From NCBI RefSeq assembly GCF_040954645.1, contig NC_092813.1:21769235-21833234 (forward strand): a stretch of DNA of 64,000 nucleotides, written 5' to 3'. Positions 30,947-41,999 of the stretch are shown here, one piece after another. The notes below the pieces were generated by a model. The model had not been told where the DNA came from and did not search any database. It saw nothing but the letters and a program-made list of their open reading frames with translations. The position numbers were made by a program, and so were the translations under genes. Source of the DNA: Diabrotica undecimpunctata. Taxonomy: Eukaryota; Arthropoda; Insecta; Coleoptera; Chrysomelidae. The stretch's first letter is position 1. Every line of letters begins with the position of its first letter.

Positions 30947-31288
30947 GATGGAACTTAAAGAAGAAGATAGAAAAAGGCATAAACTATCTACGTAATAAAT
31001 CCCATTAACCTGTTTGTAACGGATAACCAGATTTATTTAAAAAGATTAAGTACCTTTCTTTTTATTTTGGATTTTGAATTTTGCATAACTAGAGCAAGCG
31101 ACTAATTTTTGTGTATTAGTTTTGGACCAAGCGCCTCTTGCGAGCGTTTTAATGATTGTAAATCGAATATTTGGCAACATATGTACATAAACGTGGTTAA
31201 CAATGGTGACGTTGGCAACTTGTTGAGGCGTTTAGGTTAAGAAGTAGTGGCAGTTATTGCTTAAATTTTTCTATAATATTCACATTAC
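30947..31288. other. No gene recognised
   Basis: Ends in TTCACATTACAG, a plausible splice acceptor for the following coding block. Confidence 0.45.
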
Positions 31289-32118
31289 AGAAGAGCTAAC
31301 ACAGAAAGAGAATACTTAACAAAAGACATAACATTAAGTAAAATGTATGAATTGTATATTGAAGAAGCAGACAATGATCTTGTTAAATTTTCGTTTTACA
31401 AAAAAATGTTTTTAACACGATTTAATCTTCAAAGAAAAAAGTTGAAAAGAGATATCTGTAGTAGATGTGATTGTTTCGAATTAGAAATTAAAAATTGCGC
31501 AGATAACGAACAATTAAGCGTTAAAAAAAGAAAAAATGTGCACTTAGAAGAAAGAAAGCTAGACATGAAGATAAGCAACGATCAACCAGAAGTGGAAATC
31601 TTTTGTTTTGATTTAAAGAAAAACTCTTCCCCTTTCGAGAATTCTAATAAATATTGTATATTATAAGCGTCAATTATGTATTTACAACCTTTGTGTCCAT
31701 AGCGCCAAGGATAAAAAAGTCATTGTTATATTTGGATAGAAGGTGAAGCTGGTCAGGGAGCCCAGGACGTAGGCATTTGTCTTAAGAAACACATTGAAGA
31801 AAATGTTACTTCTGAAAAACATGTAATTTTGTGGTCAGACTCTTGTGGCGGCCAAAACCGCAGCATTAAAATAGTTTTGATTCTGAAAATGATTTTGGAA
31901 ACTCATCCTACCATTGAAAATATTACATTACGCTATTTCTTTCCTAGTCATAGCTTTTACCCAATGGTAGTGATTTTGGAGATTTTGAAAATGCCCTAAA
32001 ATTTCAACAACGTTTATATACCGTTGATGATTACCTAAACGTGATGAAAAAATTCCGTAAAAAGAACCCACTAGTAGTTCACAGAATGAAAAAAGAAGAA
32101 CTCGTCAAGCTAAGAAAA
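31289..32118 (+). pseudogene. Uncharacterised multicopy arthropod family (DUF7869-like), copy 2
   Basis: After a splice-acceptor-like ATTACAG the frame reads EREYLTKDITLSKMYELYIE, FYKKMFLTRFNLQRKKLKRD and ICSRCDCFE to 31666. After a gap, IWIEGEAGQGAQDVGICLKK, HVILWSDSCGGQNRSIKIVL, ITLRYFFPSHSF and YLNVMKKFRKKNPLVVHRMK follow in shifted frames. WSDSCGGQN is the counterpart of WTDNCSAQN in copy 1, so the two are distant members of one family. At 32118 it joins a fragment of an unrelated RT. Function unknown; the invariant Asp-(Asn/Ser)-Cys block may be catalytic. Confidence 0.7.
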
Positions 32119-32153
32119 AATACAAGCGAATCAACAGAAGAGACCAATTTAAT

Positions 32154-32157
<4 letters not shown>

Positions 32158-32209
<52 letters not shown>

Positions 32210-33334
32210 GGTTTTTTATAACGTCTTACGACGTTGTCCGACTCCCAAACGCCACTGTATTCTGTCTTGAGTTAGGTTTTCGTCCAGATTTCGAGCGCTA
32301 ATCGCTTTCCTAACTCCCAGGTTCCAGCTCTGTGGTGGTCTTCCTCGTTTCCTCTTCTCTGGGGGTTGCCACATCATCGTTTTTTTAGGCAATCTTTGGT
32401 CCCCCATTCGGCTCACATGCCCATACCATATGAGCTGTTTTCTCTCAATATCCTCAACTATAGTGCCCTCTATACCCATTTGTTGTTTTATCACTTCATT
32501 CCGTATTCTGTCGGCTCTTGATATTCTCATCGATCTTCTGATGGCATCCATTTCCGTGGCTTCGACCTTTTTCTTATATTTTTCGGTTATTCTCCATGTC
32601 TCAGCTCCATAAAGTAGGCTAGTTTTAACCATTGTCTCATAGATGTTCCATTTTCTTTTCTTTGATATTTCTTTACTCCATAGAATTCCGTTCAAACATG
32701 CTATAGCTCTTCGTGCTTGTACAATTCGATGTTCTATTTCTCGTTCGTCTTTTCCACTACGGTCGAAGATGACGCCCAGGTATTTATATTCGTTGCATGG
32801 ATTTATTTTTTGATTGTCATCGATATCGAGTTGTTCTGCTTCAGCTCCAATTGAGAGGTATTTTGTCTTTTCTAAATTGATATTTAATCCCCATTTCTGG
32901 TATTCTTCAATTAGTTTTCTAAGCATGTATTTCATGTCATCTTTGTCATTTAAGATCACCACCTGATCATCTGCAAACTGTAAAGTATATATGTAATCCT
33001 GATCGTTCAATTGTATACCCATTCCTTTGACTTTCCTTTTCCATTGTTTCAGAGCTGCAGAGATATAAATCTTAAATAGAGTCGGAGAGATACAACATCC
33101 TTGTCTGAGACCCTTAGTAACTGCAAATTTTTCAGCTAAGAGGTTTCCGAATTTCATTTGGGAGTTTGAACCATAATATAGATCTTTGAGAGCACTAACC
33201 AATGTTTGATGTATGTTTGATGTGCCCAGGACTTCCCATAGTTTATTTAGCGGGACTGTGTCATATGCCTTCTCAAGATCTACAAAAGTCATATGTAACT
33301 CTCTATTTGTCACAATTTTCTTTTCTATAATTTG
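32158..33334 (-). mobile_element. 5'-truncated RTE-like element with 10-bp target duplication
   Basis: Minus-strand element ending in a (TA)n tail (32158-32206). TTTAATAGAT flanks it at 32148-32157 and 33335-33344. The empty site is visible at 35.48 kb (ACCAATTTAATAAATTTAGA), which confirms the insertion. Confidence 0.88.
32216..33334 (-). CDS. RTE-like reverse transcriptase, C-terminal ~370 aa
   Basis: One open frame without stops. Motif A reads MTFVDLEKAYDTVPLNKLW; GLRQGCCISPTLFKIYI and the catalytic LQFADDQVVI follow, then YKYLGVIFDRSGKDEREIEHRI, TSLLYGAETWRITEK, LIWYGHVSRM and KRKRGRPPQSW. The endonuclease and RT fingers are missing, so it is a 5'-truncated insertion with no start of its own; residues upstream of IIEKK belong to the flanking sequence. 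All visible RT catalytic residues are intact, which suggests a young insertion. Confidence 0.88.
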   Translation of the reverse strand, partial: QIIEKKIVTNRELHMTFVDLEKAYDTVPLNKLWEVLGTSNIHQTLVSALKDLYYGSNSQMKFGNLLAEKFAVTKGLRQGCCISPTLFKIYISAALKQWKRKVKGMGIQLNDQDYIYTLQFADDQVVILNDKDDMKYMLRKLIEEYQKWGLNINLEKTKYLSIGAEAEQLDIDDNQKINPCNEYKYLGVIFDRSGKDEREIEHRIVQARRAIACLNGILWSKEISKKRKWNIYETMVKTSLLYGAETWRITEKYKKKVEATEMDAIRRSMRISRADRIRNEVIKQQMGIEGTIVEDIERKQLIWYGHVSRMGDQRLPKKTMMWQPPEKRKRGRPPQSWNLGVRKAISARNLDENLTQDRIQWRLGVGQRRKTL

Positions 33335-33884
33335 TTTAATAGATCTTGATAAAATATTAAAGTTAACAACTACAATTTCGTAAATATGGAACACTTTAAA
33401 TATCTTAGATAAATAATCACGGTTAATAATAATGCCACTAAAGAAATACAGATTATAATTTAAACTTTTTACCTATTTTAATACATAGATGCTAATCATG
33501 GACAATGACTAAAACGGATAAGGAAGAACTACGAATATTTGAAAGGAAATTAATATTAAAATTGTTTTAACCTCATTATCATATCGCTACAAATCCGTAT
33601 AGAAGAAGAACACATACTTAATAGAGAAAGCTCATATAACGATATTGTTTAGGCAAATAAATTGCTTAAGGTAGATCGTACACATGCGTAGACGCCAAGA
33701 TGTCAAACTTGTAAAACTGGTATGGAAGGAAGTTATCACAGAAGAATACCACTTGGGCCTCTCAGTATGCAATGAAGAGAAAACATCCAATCATATCTCA
33801 AAAAATTAACATCGTGAAGGTTCTTCTCTGAACCCCATAACAAATGGCTAATCTTTTACTTTTCATTAAAAATTTAAATTTTAA

Positions 33885-35565
33885 TAAGTCACGTAAATAA
33901 CGTTTTAAAAGTGCCTTTCCTGAGATAACTTTTTTTAAGCCTGGTTTGTTTGATTACATGTAATTGATTTGATAGTCCCCAACAGATGAATATTGACTAT
34001 AGGTAGGATAGCAGGTAGTTGAACAGGCATGTGTTGATAAATATGATGGGTCGGTAGATAGTCTCATTATTCCTAAATCTGACCTCATGTTACCTTCGCC
34101 CTTCATTTGTGGAAGTCCTAAAGGCATTTTTTCTCTTGGGGCATCCTCCCAATTTAACTTGGCAATGTAGTTATTATAGAGCCTTTGGATATAGCCAGCG
34201 CAACTTTAGCATTGAGATTTAGCTTCTTACACGACGTTGTTGTCTTTATATATGTGTTTGGCCTTGGCATTAGTTCCATTCGGTATTGGTTAGTACGCGG
34301 ACCTTTGTAAGTCGGAAAATACTTCTGATGGCTTTTCTAGCAATCCTGATCTAATTAATACCTGAGTTTTACGTACATTGTTTTGTTAGCGTTCTGGCCA
34401 CATATCCACACATTAGCACTGGTTTAATCACTGTTTTATATATCCTGATTTAAGAAAGTCGTATTAGACCTCTGAATTTAAAAGTATTATAAGAGTTATA
34501 TATACATCAGTTAGCTACCTGAATATTCCCTTTTATTTCTTATGTTACAACGTTATCTACGATATCTAAAATGTTGCAATCCTTTAAAATTATATGGGTC
34601 TATTGTTACGTTATGCCCTACTCTACGTCATCTCTTTTGTATGTTAAAGAATATTTATATGCTTTATTACTGATTTTTAGACCGTTTTTTTTTTATGTTA
34701 ATATCATTATTTTATAGTATTCTAATAATTTATGGATTAAATCCGGATAGCAAATTGATATTCCTCACTTTCTCGGAAAAATAATATTCTAACACACAAA
34801 ATCCTATTAAATTGCCAAAACCTTCCTTGCATATTCTATTCACTTATGAGGGGCAGCAGCAATATCAGTACCATAATAAGGCGTATAGTACTGGACTGGC
34901 TAATCGTTGGATAATGGGAAGCATGAGTTTTAATGTTTTCGGGACTGCCATCTGTTAGCGGAGTGCAGAGATATCAGTACCAAGTTAATGCATATAGTAA
35001 TTGTTGCTTGAACTTTATTATTATTAAACAACACTATATTTTCTAGTAAAATCATCATGACTTTGCAGTAAGACAAATTTTCGAACGTTGGTTATGGAAA
35101 CATCATGTAGATACCACCAGGTTCCCTATGTCGACATCCAGCAAAATCGTTGTAATAAGGAGACGGCAAACAAAAATCCAGAGATAACAATATGCACCAA
35201 GAAAGTCTGTTTTATTCAACAGTCGAATAAACTACAGATTCTTGATTCAAATAGTCAAAAAATCAATAAACAGCTTGGTAAAATAGAAATAACGCCTATT
35301 TAAGATGTAATCCATTAACGGGCCAATGTACAAAGCACTCCTGGCATATGCTAATGATATGGATCTCATAAGAAACTTTCTCCGGTCCGCAAACATCTTT
35401 AACAAAGTGCACGAAAAATGTTTCACTTAAAATCAACGAAATGAAAACCAAATACAAGCGAATCAACAGAAGAGACCAATTTAATAAATTTAGAAAAAAC
35501 ATTAAAGTCAACAAATACAATTTCGAAAGTATGGAACATTTTAAATTTGCTGTGGCAAAAATCAT
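33885..35565. repeat. Segmental duplication, copy 1
   Basis: Shares order and sequence with 36020-36765 plus 39437-40320: GTGCCTTTCCT, GTAGGATAGCAGGT, GGTCGGTAGATAGTCTCATT, TTATGGATTAAATCCGGATA, GCAGCAGCAATATCAGTACC and AATACAAGCGAATCAACAG. It holds decayed RT pieces on both strands. No intact gene. Confidence 0.85.
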
Positions 35566-36019
35566 TATACTTGGGTTACATTGATATTTATGTGGTAATC
35601 AGCTGTTAAAGTCATTGCCTTTTTCGTGTCGTATCATATTTTAGCATATCATATTTTGAGTGAAATTGATCCTAAATGCGTCTAATAATATTAAGTTTGT
35701 AAAACAGCTGTCCGTTTATGCTCATTCGGTCACCTTTTGTAAAACAGTCTGTGTAAATATAAGGGATTTATATAATCTTTTCATTTCGTAATCTTTTCCT
35801 TTTATAATTATAGTTCTCTTGCTTTTATTTTCTATGGTAATACATATACATACCCAATTCAAAAGGAAGAAAACCAGCGAATTCTAAATTAAACATAAAC
35901 ATTATTCTCTCTTTCTCCCTATATGTTATATAAAGATCATCGTCATCGTATAGTCAGAACGGAACAAGATTCTATTGCCTTTTCTTCTTTTTGTCTTCCC
36001 TTTCCTATTGAAAATACAG
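35566..36019. other. No gene; inverted partner of 51.60-51.76 kb
   Basis: TACATTGATATTTATGTGG through AGTTTGTAAAACAGCTG (35578-35708) is found reverse-complemented near 51600-51750. Confidence 0.65.
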
Positions 36020-36778
36020 CCAGGTAAATGACGTTTTTAAAATTTATGTCAATATTTCTGAAGTGCCTTTCCTTGGATAATTTTTTTTAAGCCCAGTTCG
36101 TTTGATTACATGTAATTGATTTGATATTCCACAACAGATAAGTATTGATTGTAGGTAGGATAGCAGGTGTTGATAAATATAATGGGTCGGTAGATAGTCT
36201 CATTATTCCTAAATCTGACCATATGTTACCTCCTCCTTCATTTGTGGAAGTCTTAAAGGCATTTTTTCTCTTGGGGCATCCTCCCAATTTAACTTGGCAA
36301 TGCAGTTATTATAGAGTCTTTGGATAAAGCCAGCGCAACTTTAGCACTGAGATTTAGTTTCTTGTACGACGTTGCTATCTTTATATATGTGTTTGATCTT
36401 GGAATTAGCTCTGTTCGGTATTGGTTAGTACTCGGACCTCTGTAAGTCGGAAAATACCTCTGATGGCTTTTCTAGCAATCCTGGTCTAATTAATACGTTC
36501 TCGTCACGTATCCACACATTAGCACTGGTTTGATCACTATTTTATATATCCTGATTTTAGAGACTCGAATTAGACTTCTGGATTTAAAAGAGGGTTATAT
36601 ATACATAAACTTCAGTTAGCTACCTAAATATTCCCTTTTATTTTTTATGTAACAACATTACCTACGGCATCTAAGACGCTGCAATCTTTCAAAATTATAT
36701 GGCTTTATTGTTCCGTTATGCCCTACCCTCGATCCTCTCTTTTGTATGTTAAAGAACATCTACTAGAACATCTACTAA

Positions 36779-37857
36779 AGAAAGCCTAACCACTTTAAAA
36801 TCCAGTCACATTTTCTATCATGTCGGAGAAAACTATGGGAATGGAGGCATTGGGCTCTTTATTAATAAAAAAACTAGCTGAGAATATCATATCAGTAAAA
36901 GCAGTTTCCACAAGAGTTATACTTGCAAAATTACAACTAAACACCCGTTACTCCATAAAGATCATTCAAGTCTATGCACCAACATCGAGTCACGCTGACG
37001 AAGAAATAGAACAGTTCTATGATGACTTGTACACAGCTGTTTCAGAAGACCAAGAACATTTTACGGTAATATGTGGCGACTCTAATGACAAAATAGGAAT
37101 AAGCACTGACCAAGCTGAAAATGCCCTCGGAAATTTTGGCACACCAGGTAGAAACGAAAGGGGCGAAATACTCCTAAATTTCCTATTAGAAAACAATCTA
37201 TATTTAACGAATAGCTTCTTTTATAAGAAGATCCATAGAAGATGGACTTGGAAGAGCCCCTATGGTAAGACAAAAAATGAGATCGACTTCATCATCACTG
37301 ACAAAAAACATATAGTCAAAGATGTTACAGTCTTAAATCAATTTTCGGTTGCAAGCGATCATAGAATGGTCCGAGCAACTGTAGAAGTCAATATTAAGCA
37401 CAAAAGACTGAAGATGATAAAAAGTAAAAAATTCAAACCTTGGATGCGCCCAACGAATGAACTTGAGTTTGAAAAATATATCACCAGTAACTTACTCAGA
37501 AATACAACAAGAGAAGACATAAATAACCTAAACGAAGAAATAGTAGATACATTAACACAAGATCAGGAAAAATTTGGCCCTAAACATGGAAAAGAACAAA
37601 AAAATAGTAAAGAAACGAAACAAAAAATGGAAGATCGTAGAATGCTGAGAAGTCAAGGAAATGTTGACTCACAAGATATAAATAACATAAATAAAGAAAT
37701 ATCTAAAGCCATCAGACGGGATATTAAAAAATACAACAACGAGAAAATTATAAAAACTATAGAAGACAACAAAAGCATGAAAGCGTTGAGGAGAAAAATA
37801 GAAAATGACAAAAAAGAAATCTTCCAACTTAAAGACAAATATGGAAACATTATATAA
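36779..37857 (+). pseudogene. RTE-type AP endonuclease domain
   Basis: The truncated start reads SSHIFYHVGENYGNGGIGLF in one frame, then a frameshift at an A-run near 36870 leads into the long frame. Motifs: IKIIQVYAPTSSH, VICGDSNDKIG (family GDFNAKIG), NERGEILLNFLLENNLYLTN, RWTWKSPYGKTKNEIDFIIT and FSVASDHRMVRA. The catalytic Asp, Asn and final SDH are present. From about residue 200 a charged linker precedes RT. The frame stops at 37857 and RT continues in another frame. Confidence 0.85.
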
Positions 37858-39417
37858 AAGTCAACTTATTCCAGAGCTCATCGAACAACCAATACAAAAG
37901 GTACATAATGTAGGATCGGAGGATATGCCAGATATATCACGAGAGGAAATTCAACATGCCCTTAAAAATATGAAAAATAATAGAGGTCCGGGGGAAGATG
38001 GTGTAGTCATTGAGACAATTCAACTAGGAGGTCCACTTTTGATGTCCCGAATCCAAACACTTTTTAATCTATGTCTGCATAGTGAAAACATTCCAAGTAA
38101 ATGGAAAAATTCGGTTATAATCATCCTCCACCAAAAAGGGGATAAAGCAGATCTCGAAAACTATAGGCCAATTAGTTTGCTTAACTACCTATACAAGCTC
38201 TTTACTCGAATACTGACAAACAGATTAGAAGCAAAACTCGATTTCTATCAATCAGAAAAACAGGCAGGATTTCGAGCGGGACACGGAACAAACGACCATT
38301 TGCAATGCCTTAAAACTCTAGTTGAAAAGTCTATCGAATATAGCAGACCCCTTGCTCTTATCTTTGTCGACTTCCACAAAGCATTTGACACAGTCGAAAC
38401 AGTTGCTATCTTAAAAGCACTATCAGAATGCAGAATATATCAAAGGTATGCAAATATTATTCGAAATATATACGAAAATGCGACAACAACCGTTAACCTC
38501 CATTGCACTGAGAAGATAAAAATTGGCAGAGGGGTGCGGCAGGGAGATACCTTGTCGCCAAAACTATTTATAACAGTCATGGAGTACGCATTTAAAAGGC
38601 TAGAGTGGGAATCAAAGGGTATTAGAATCGATGGAAAGATATCCAATCATCTCAGATATGCCGATGATATTTTTCTCATAATAGACAACTTAGGAGAAGC
38701 CAGAGTTATGCTACAACAACTACAGCAAGTAACCCAGAAAGTCGGTTTAAAAATAAACTATGGAAAAACAAAAATGATGACCAATCTCGTCCCCAATGAG
38801 CTAATAGAAATCAAAAATTCGCCCATAGAACTTGTAGAAAAATATGTGTATTTGGGTCACGAAATAAGGTTAACGCGAGATAACCAAACATGCGAGCTAC
38901 TCAAAAGAATAAGTCTAGGTTGGGCTGCATTCGGAAAAATGAGAGACGTATTTAAAACAAATATAGCGATCCATTTAAAAAGAAAAGCTTTTAACCAGTG
39001 CGTTCTACCAGTCCTCACATACGGAGCAGAAACCTTAACTCTCACAAAAACATCAGCCGAAAAATTGAGAAGGACACAACGAAAGATGGAGAGATCAATG
39101 CTTGGAATAAACTTAAGCAATAGAATAAGAAACGAGGAAGTTCGTAGACGAACCGGAGTGGAAGACATTATCGAACATATTACAAAAAAAAATGGAGATG
39201 GGCAGGACATGTTGCAAGAATGAAAGACAACAGTTGGACCAAAAAATTGCTTGAGTGGAGACCACGGGCTGACAAGCGAAGCCGAGGAAGACCCCCAAAG
39301 CGATGGACCAACGACCTCAAAAGAATCGTGACCAATTGGATACCAGAGGTGCAGAACAAAAGCAAATGGAAAAGTCTAGAGGAGGCCTATGTTCAACAAT
39401 GGACAACTCATGACTGA
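37805..39417 (+). pseudogene. RTE-type reverse transcriptase, one late frameshift
   Basis: Open to 39223: GDKADLENYRPISLLNYLYK, EKQAGFRAGHGTNDHLQCL, LIFVDFHKAFDTVETVAIL, GRGVRQGDTLSPKLFI and the catalytic LRYADDIFLI, then YVYLGHEIRL, VLPVLTYGAETLTLTKTSAE and MERSMLGINLSNRIRNEEVR. A one-base shift in an A-run near 39190 moves the last part (KWRWAGHVARMKD, SRGRPPKRWTNDLK, EEAYVQQWTTHD) to the frame ending at 39417. Apart from two A-run slips the protein is complete, so this copy is fairly young. Confidence 0.88.
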
Positions 39418-39436
39418 TTGATTATGATGATGATGA

Positions 39437-39879
39437 CTATTAGACCGCTTTTTTTGCTGCTACTAGCATTATTTTAGAGCATTCTATTATTTAATTTATG
39501 GATTAAATCCGGATAGCAAATAGATATTCTTCACTTTCTCGGAGAAATAATATTCTAACACACAAAATCCTATTAAATTATCAAAACCTTCCTTGCATAT
39601 TCTATTCACTTATGAGGAGCAGCAGCAATATCAGTACCATAATAAGGCGTATAGTTCTGGACTGGCTAATTATTGGATAATGAGAAGCATGAGTGTAGCA
39701 GTTTTAATGTTTTCGGTACTGCTACCTGGTATCGGGGAGCAGAATTATCATTACCGAGTTATTGCATATAGGAATTGTTGCTTGAACTTTGTTATTATTA
39801 AACAACACTATATTTCCTAGTAAAATAATCATAAATTTACAGTAAGAAAAATTTTTGAACGTTGGTTATGAAAACATCA
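39437..39879. repeat. Continuation of segmental-duplication copy 2
   Basis: Matches 34680-35080 (GGATTAAATCCGGATAGCAAA, then the 39608 GCAGCAGCAATATC block). No intact gene. Confidence 0.75.
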
Positions 39880-40513
39880 TGTACATACCACCGGGTTCAC
39901 TATGTCCATATCCAGCAAAATCCTTGTAATAATGGTACTGGAAACCAGAGATAAAAATATGCTCCAAGAAACTCTGTGTTATAAAACAGTCGAATAAAAT
40001 ACAGATTCTCGATTCCAATAATCAAAAAATTAATGAACAGCTTACTAAAATAGAAATAACGCCTATTTAAGATGTAATTCATTAACGGCCCAAGGGACAA
40101 AGCACTCCTAGCATATGCTAATGATATAGAACTCATAACTCTAATGAGAAACTCTTTCGTCCACAAACTTCAATAAAGTGAAGAGAGCACAAAAAATGTT
40201 TGACTTAAAATCAACGAAATAAAAACCAAATACAAGCGAATCAACAGAAAACCAATCAACCAATTCAATAAATTTAGAAAAAACATTAAAGTCAACAACT
40301 ACAATTTCGAAAGTATGGAACACTTTAAATATCTTAGATCACTAATCACGGTTAGTAATAATGCCACTAAAGAAATACAGAGCATAATTCAAACTTCAGA
40401 CCTATTTTAATACATGGATGTGAGTCATGGAGAATGACTAAAACAAATAAGGAAGCACTCCGAATGTTTGAAAGGAAAATAATCAGAAATTTTTATTTAA
40501 CCCCATTATCATA

Positions 40514-40736
40514 ACTACTATTTAAATGGGAATAAGCCACAATTAGAGGTTAAAGTTAGTTTATTGACGTTTCAATTTCCACTTCGGAAATCATTCTCAC
40601 TAATGTTTGTATTTTGAGAACGATTTCCGAAGTGGAAATTGAAACGTCAATAAACTAACTTTAAGCTTTAATTGTGGCTTATTCCCATTTAAATAGTAAT
40701 TACTTTAAAATGCCACAAGAAAATAGCTTCAGAACT
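40514..40736. mobile_element. Minimal PLE-type inverted-repeat insertion with target duplication
   Basis: Two inverted ~90-bp arms (ATTTAAATGGGAATAAGCC ... mirrored) plus ~38 bp on one side, bounded by CATTATCATA at 40504-40513 and 40737-40746. The uninterrupted counterpart is at about 33576-33586. Each arm carries the degenerate hammerhead-like motif. Confidence 0.88.
40606..40654 (+). ncRNA. Degenerate hammerhead-like motif (right arm; mirrored in left)
   Basis: TTGAGAA core, ATTTCC/GGAAAT helix II, GAAACGTC. A minus-strand mirror lies at about 40560-40600, slightly altered. Same sequence as 2805-2852. Confidence 0.5.
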
Positions 40737-41580
40737 CATTATCATATCGCTACAAATCCGTATAGAATAAGAAAACATACTGAATAAAGAAAGCTCGCAT
40801 AACGATATTGTTCAGGAAAATAAATCCCTTAAGGTATATCGGACACGTGCATAGACGCCAAGATGTCAAACTTGTAGAACTGGTGTGGAAGGAAGTTAGC
40901 ACAGAAGAATGCCACTTGGGCATGTCAGTATACAACGGAGAGAAAACATCCAATCATATCTCAAAAAATGAACATTTCATTTGATTGCAGATTCGTGGAA
41001 AATCGATCAACTTGGAGATAAGTTGTAGTCAGCAAAGACCTACCCAGTGTTGTAGCGCTACGTATTGATAATGATAAAGAGAAAGGAGAAACAGTGACAA
41101 AAAGCAACAAAAATGGACTATGGAACAAAGCTGCTTCAAAATCTTTGATTGGAGAGGATTAAAATGAAATTATAAGAAATACAATGGATGATTGATGGAT
41201 TCGAGAAACTTGAGACTTGAGAAAGGCACTCTCCGAAACAGCTGGAGTGATAAGATAGAAATAATTTTGTAGAAGTTTTGCTGTTTTATTGTTAAACAAA
41301 ATGGAATTAACATACGAGATTATATACGCTAAAATAACTAGACAACTTATATGATACGGACATATAAGGAGAAAGTTTAATGATACAATAATCTACCCAA
41401 TATTTGTTATGAGTAAAAACGATATGAATAAACAAAATAAAGAAATCCATGGCAAAAGGCAAAAAGAGTAATGATTTAAAAATGAGAGAGGTATCCTGTG
41501 GATAACATGTGCTTAATTAGGAACGAATGGAGATGAAGATCAGAAGACGACAAAGAATGTTTTAAATTGATAAATGTAAA

Positions 41581-41999
41581 CAATTTTTAGCAATGTATAT
41601 TTATAGGTCATTATTAGGGCCAACGTGCTAATTTTATGTAAAATAACACTTTTCAAGTTGGATCGGTTACAGCACGGTGGAATCAAATACACCCAAAGTT
41701 AAAAACTATCGATGTTTATATGAAAGATGAAACCTTATGGCACATGACCGTGCAATCTTGACACCTATACATTATCACATAATTGTGAGCGGTATATTGT
41801 ACCTAATTACTAATTATTTTATTCTAATAATAAGTTTAATAATTTACGGGAGATTTAATGTATTTAAAATTTTACAGGATCCGGTATCGTAATAAGAAGT
41901 CAAATTTCACTACAACTCCATTAAAACGTGTTAAATTTTACTTTGGATATTCTTTCTGTGAATATAATAAGTAAAAATACAGTAAGTTTCATCTTCTTA
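41581..41999. other. No gene recognised
   Basis: AT-rich; no motifs. Confidence 0.5.

Larger units (their letters stand above)
32119..33840 (+). pseudogene. RT C-terminal fragment split by an RTE-like insertion
   Basis: Plus-strand peptides KYKRINRRDQFN (32119-32157) and NNYNF...MEHFKYLR...NNATKEIQ (from 33345) are one RT thumb region. Uninterrupted copies are at 35.46-35.56 and 40.22-40.42 kb. The insertion occupies 32158-33334. The rest to 33840 (ERK, CQTCK, SNHIS) parallels 40.44-40.97 kb. Confidence 0.75.
36779..39436 (+). mobile_element. RTE-type non-LTR retrotransposon, 5'-truncated
   Basis: Forward element with AP endonuclease, RT and the C-terminal domain, ending in ATGATGATGATGAC. 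It sits inside segmental-duplication copy 2; copy 1 (around 34640-34670) lacks it, which brackets the insertion. GAACATCTACTA is doubled at its left edge (36764-36787). Confidence 0.85.
36020..40420. repeat. Segmental duplication, copy 2, split by an RTE element
   Basis: Second copy of the 33.9-35.6 kb segment, beginning near 36020, interrupted at about 36765-39436 by the RTE-type element, and continuing to beyond 40320. Copy identity looks around 85-90 percent by eye. Confidence 0.85.
39880..41580 (+). pseudogene. Decayed non-LTR RT fragment
   Basis: Peptides KALLAYANDIELI (family YADDI box, first Asp replaced by Asn), EIKTKYKRINR, NNYNFESMEHFKYLRSLITV and NNATKEIQSIIQT, then after the inserted palindrome IRHVHRRQDVKLVELVW-type sequence and RSTWR. 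Many stops. Homologous to 32.12-33.84 and 35.2-35.56 kb. Confidence 0.7.
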
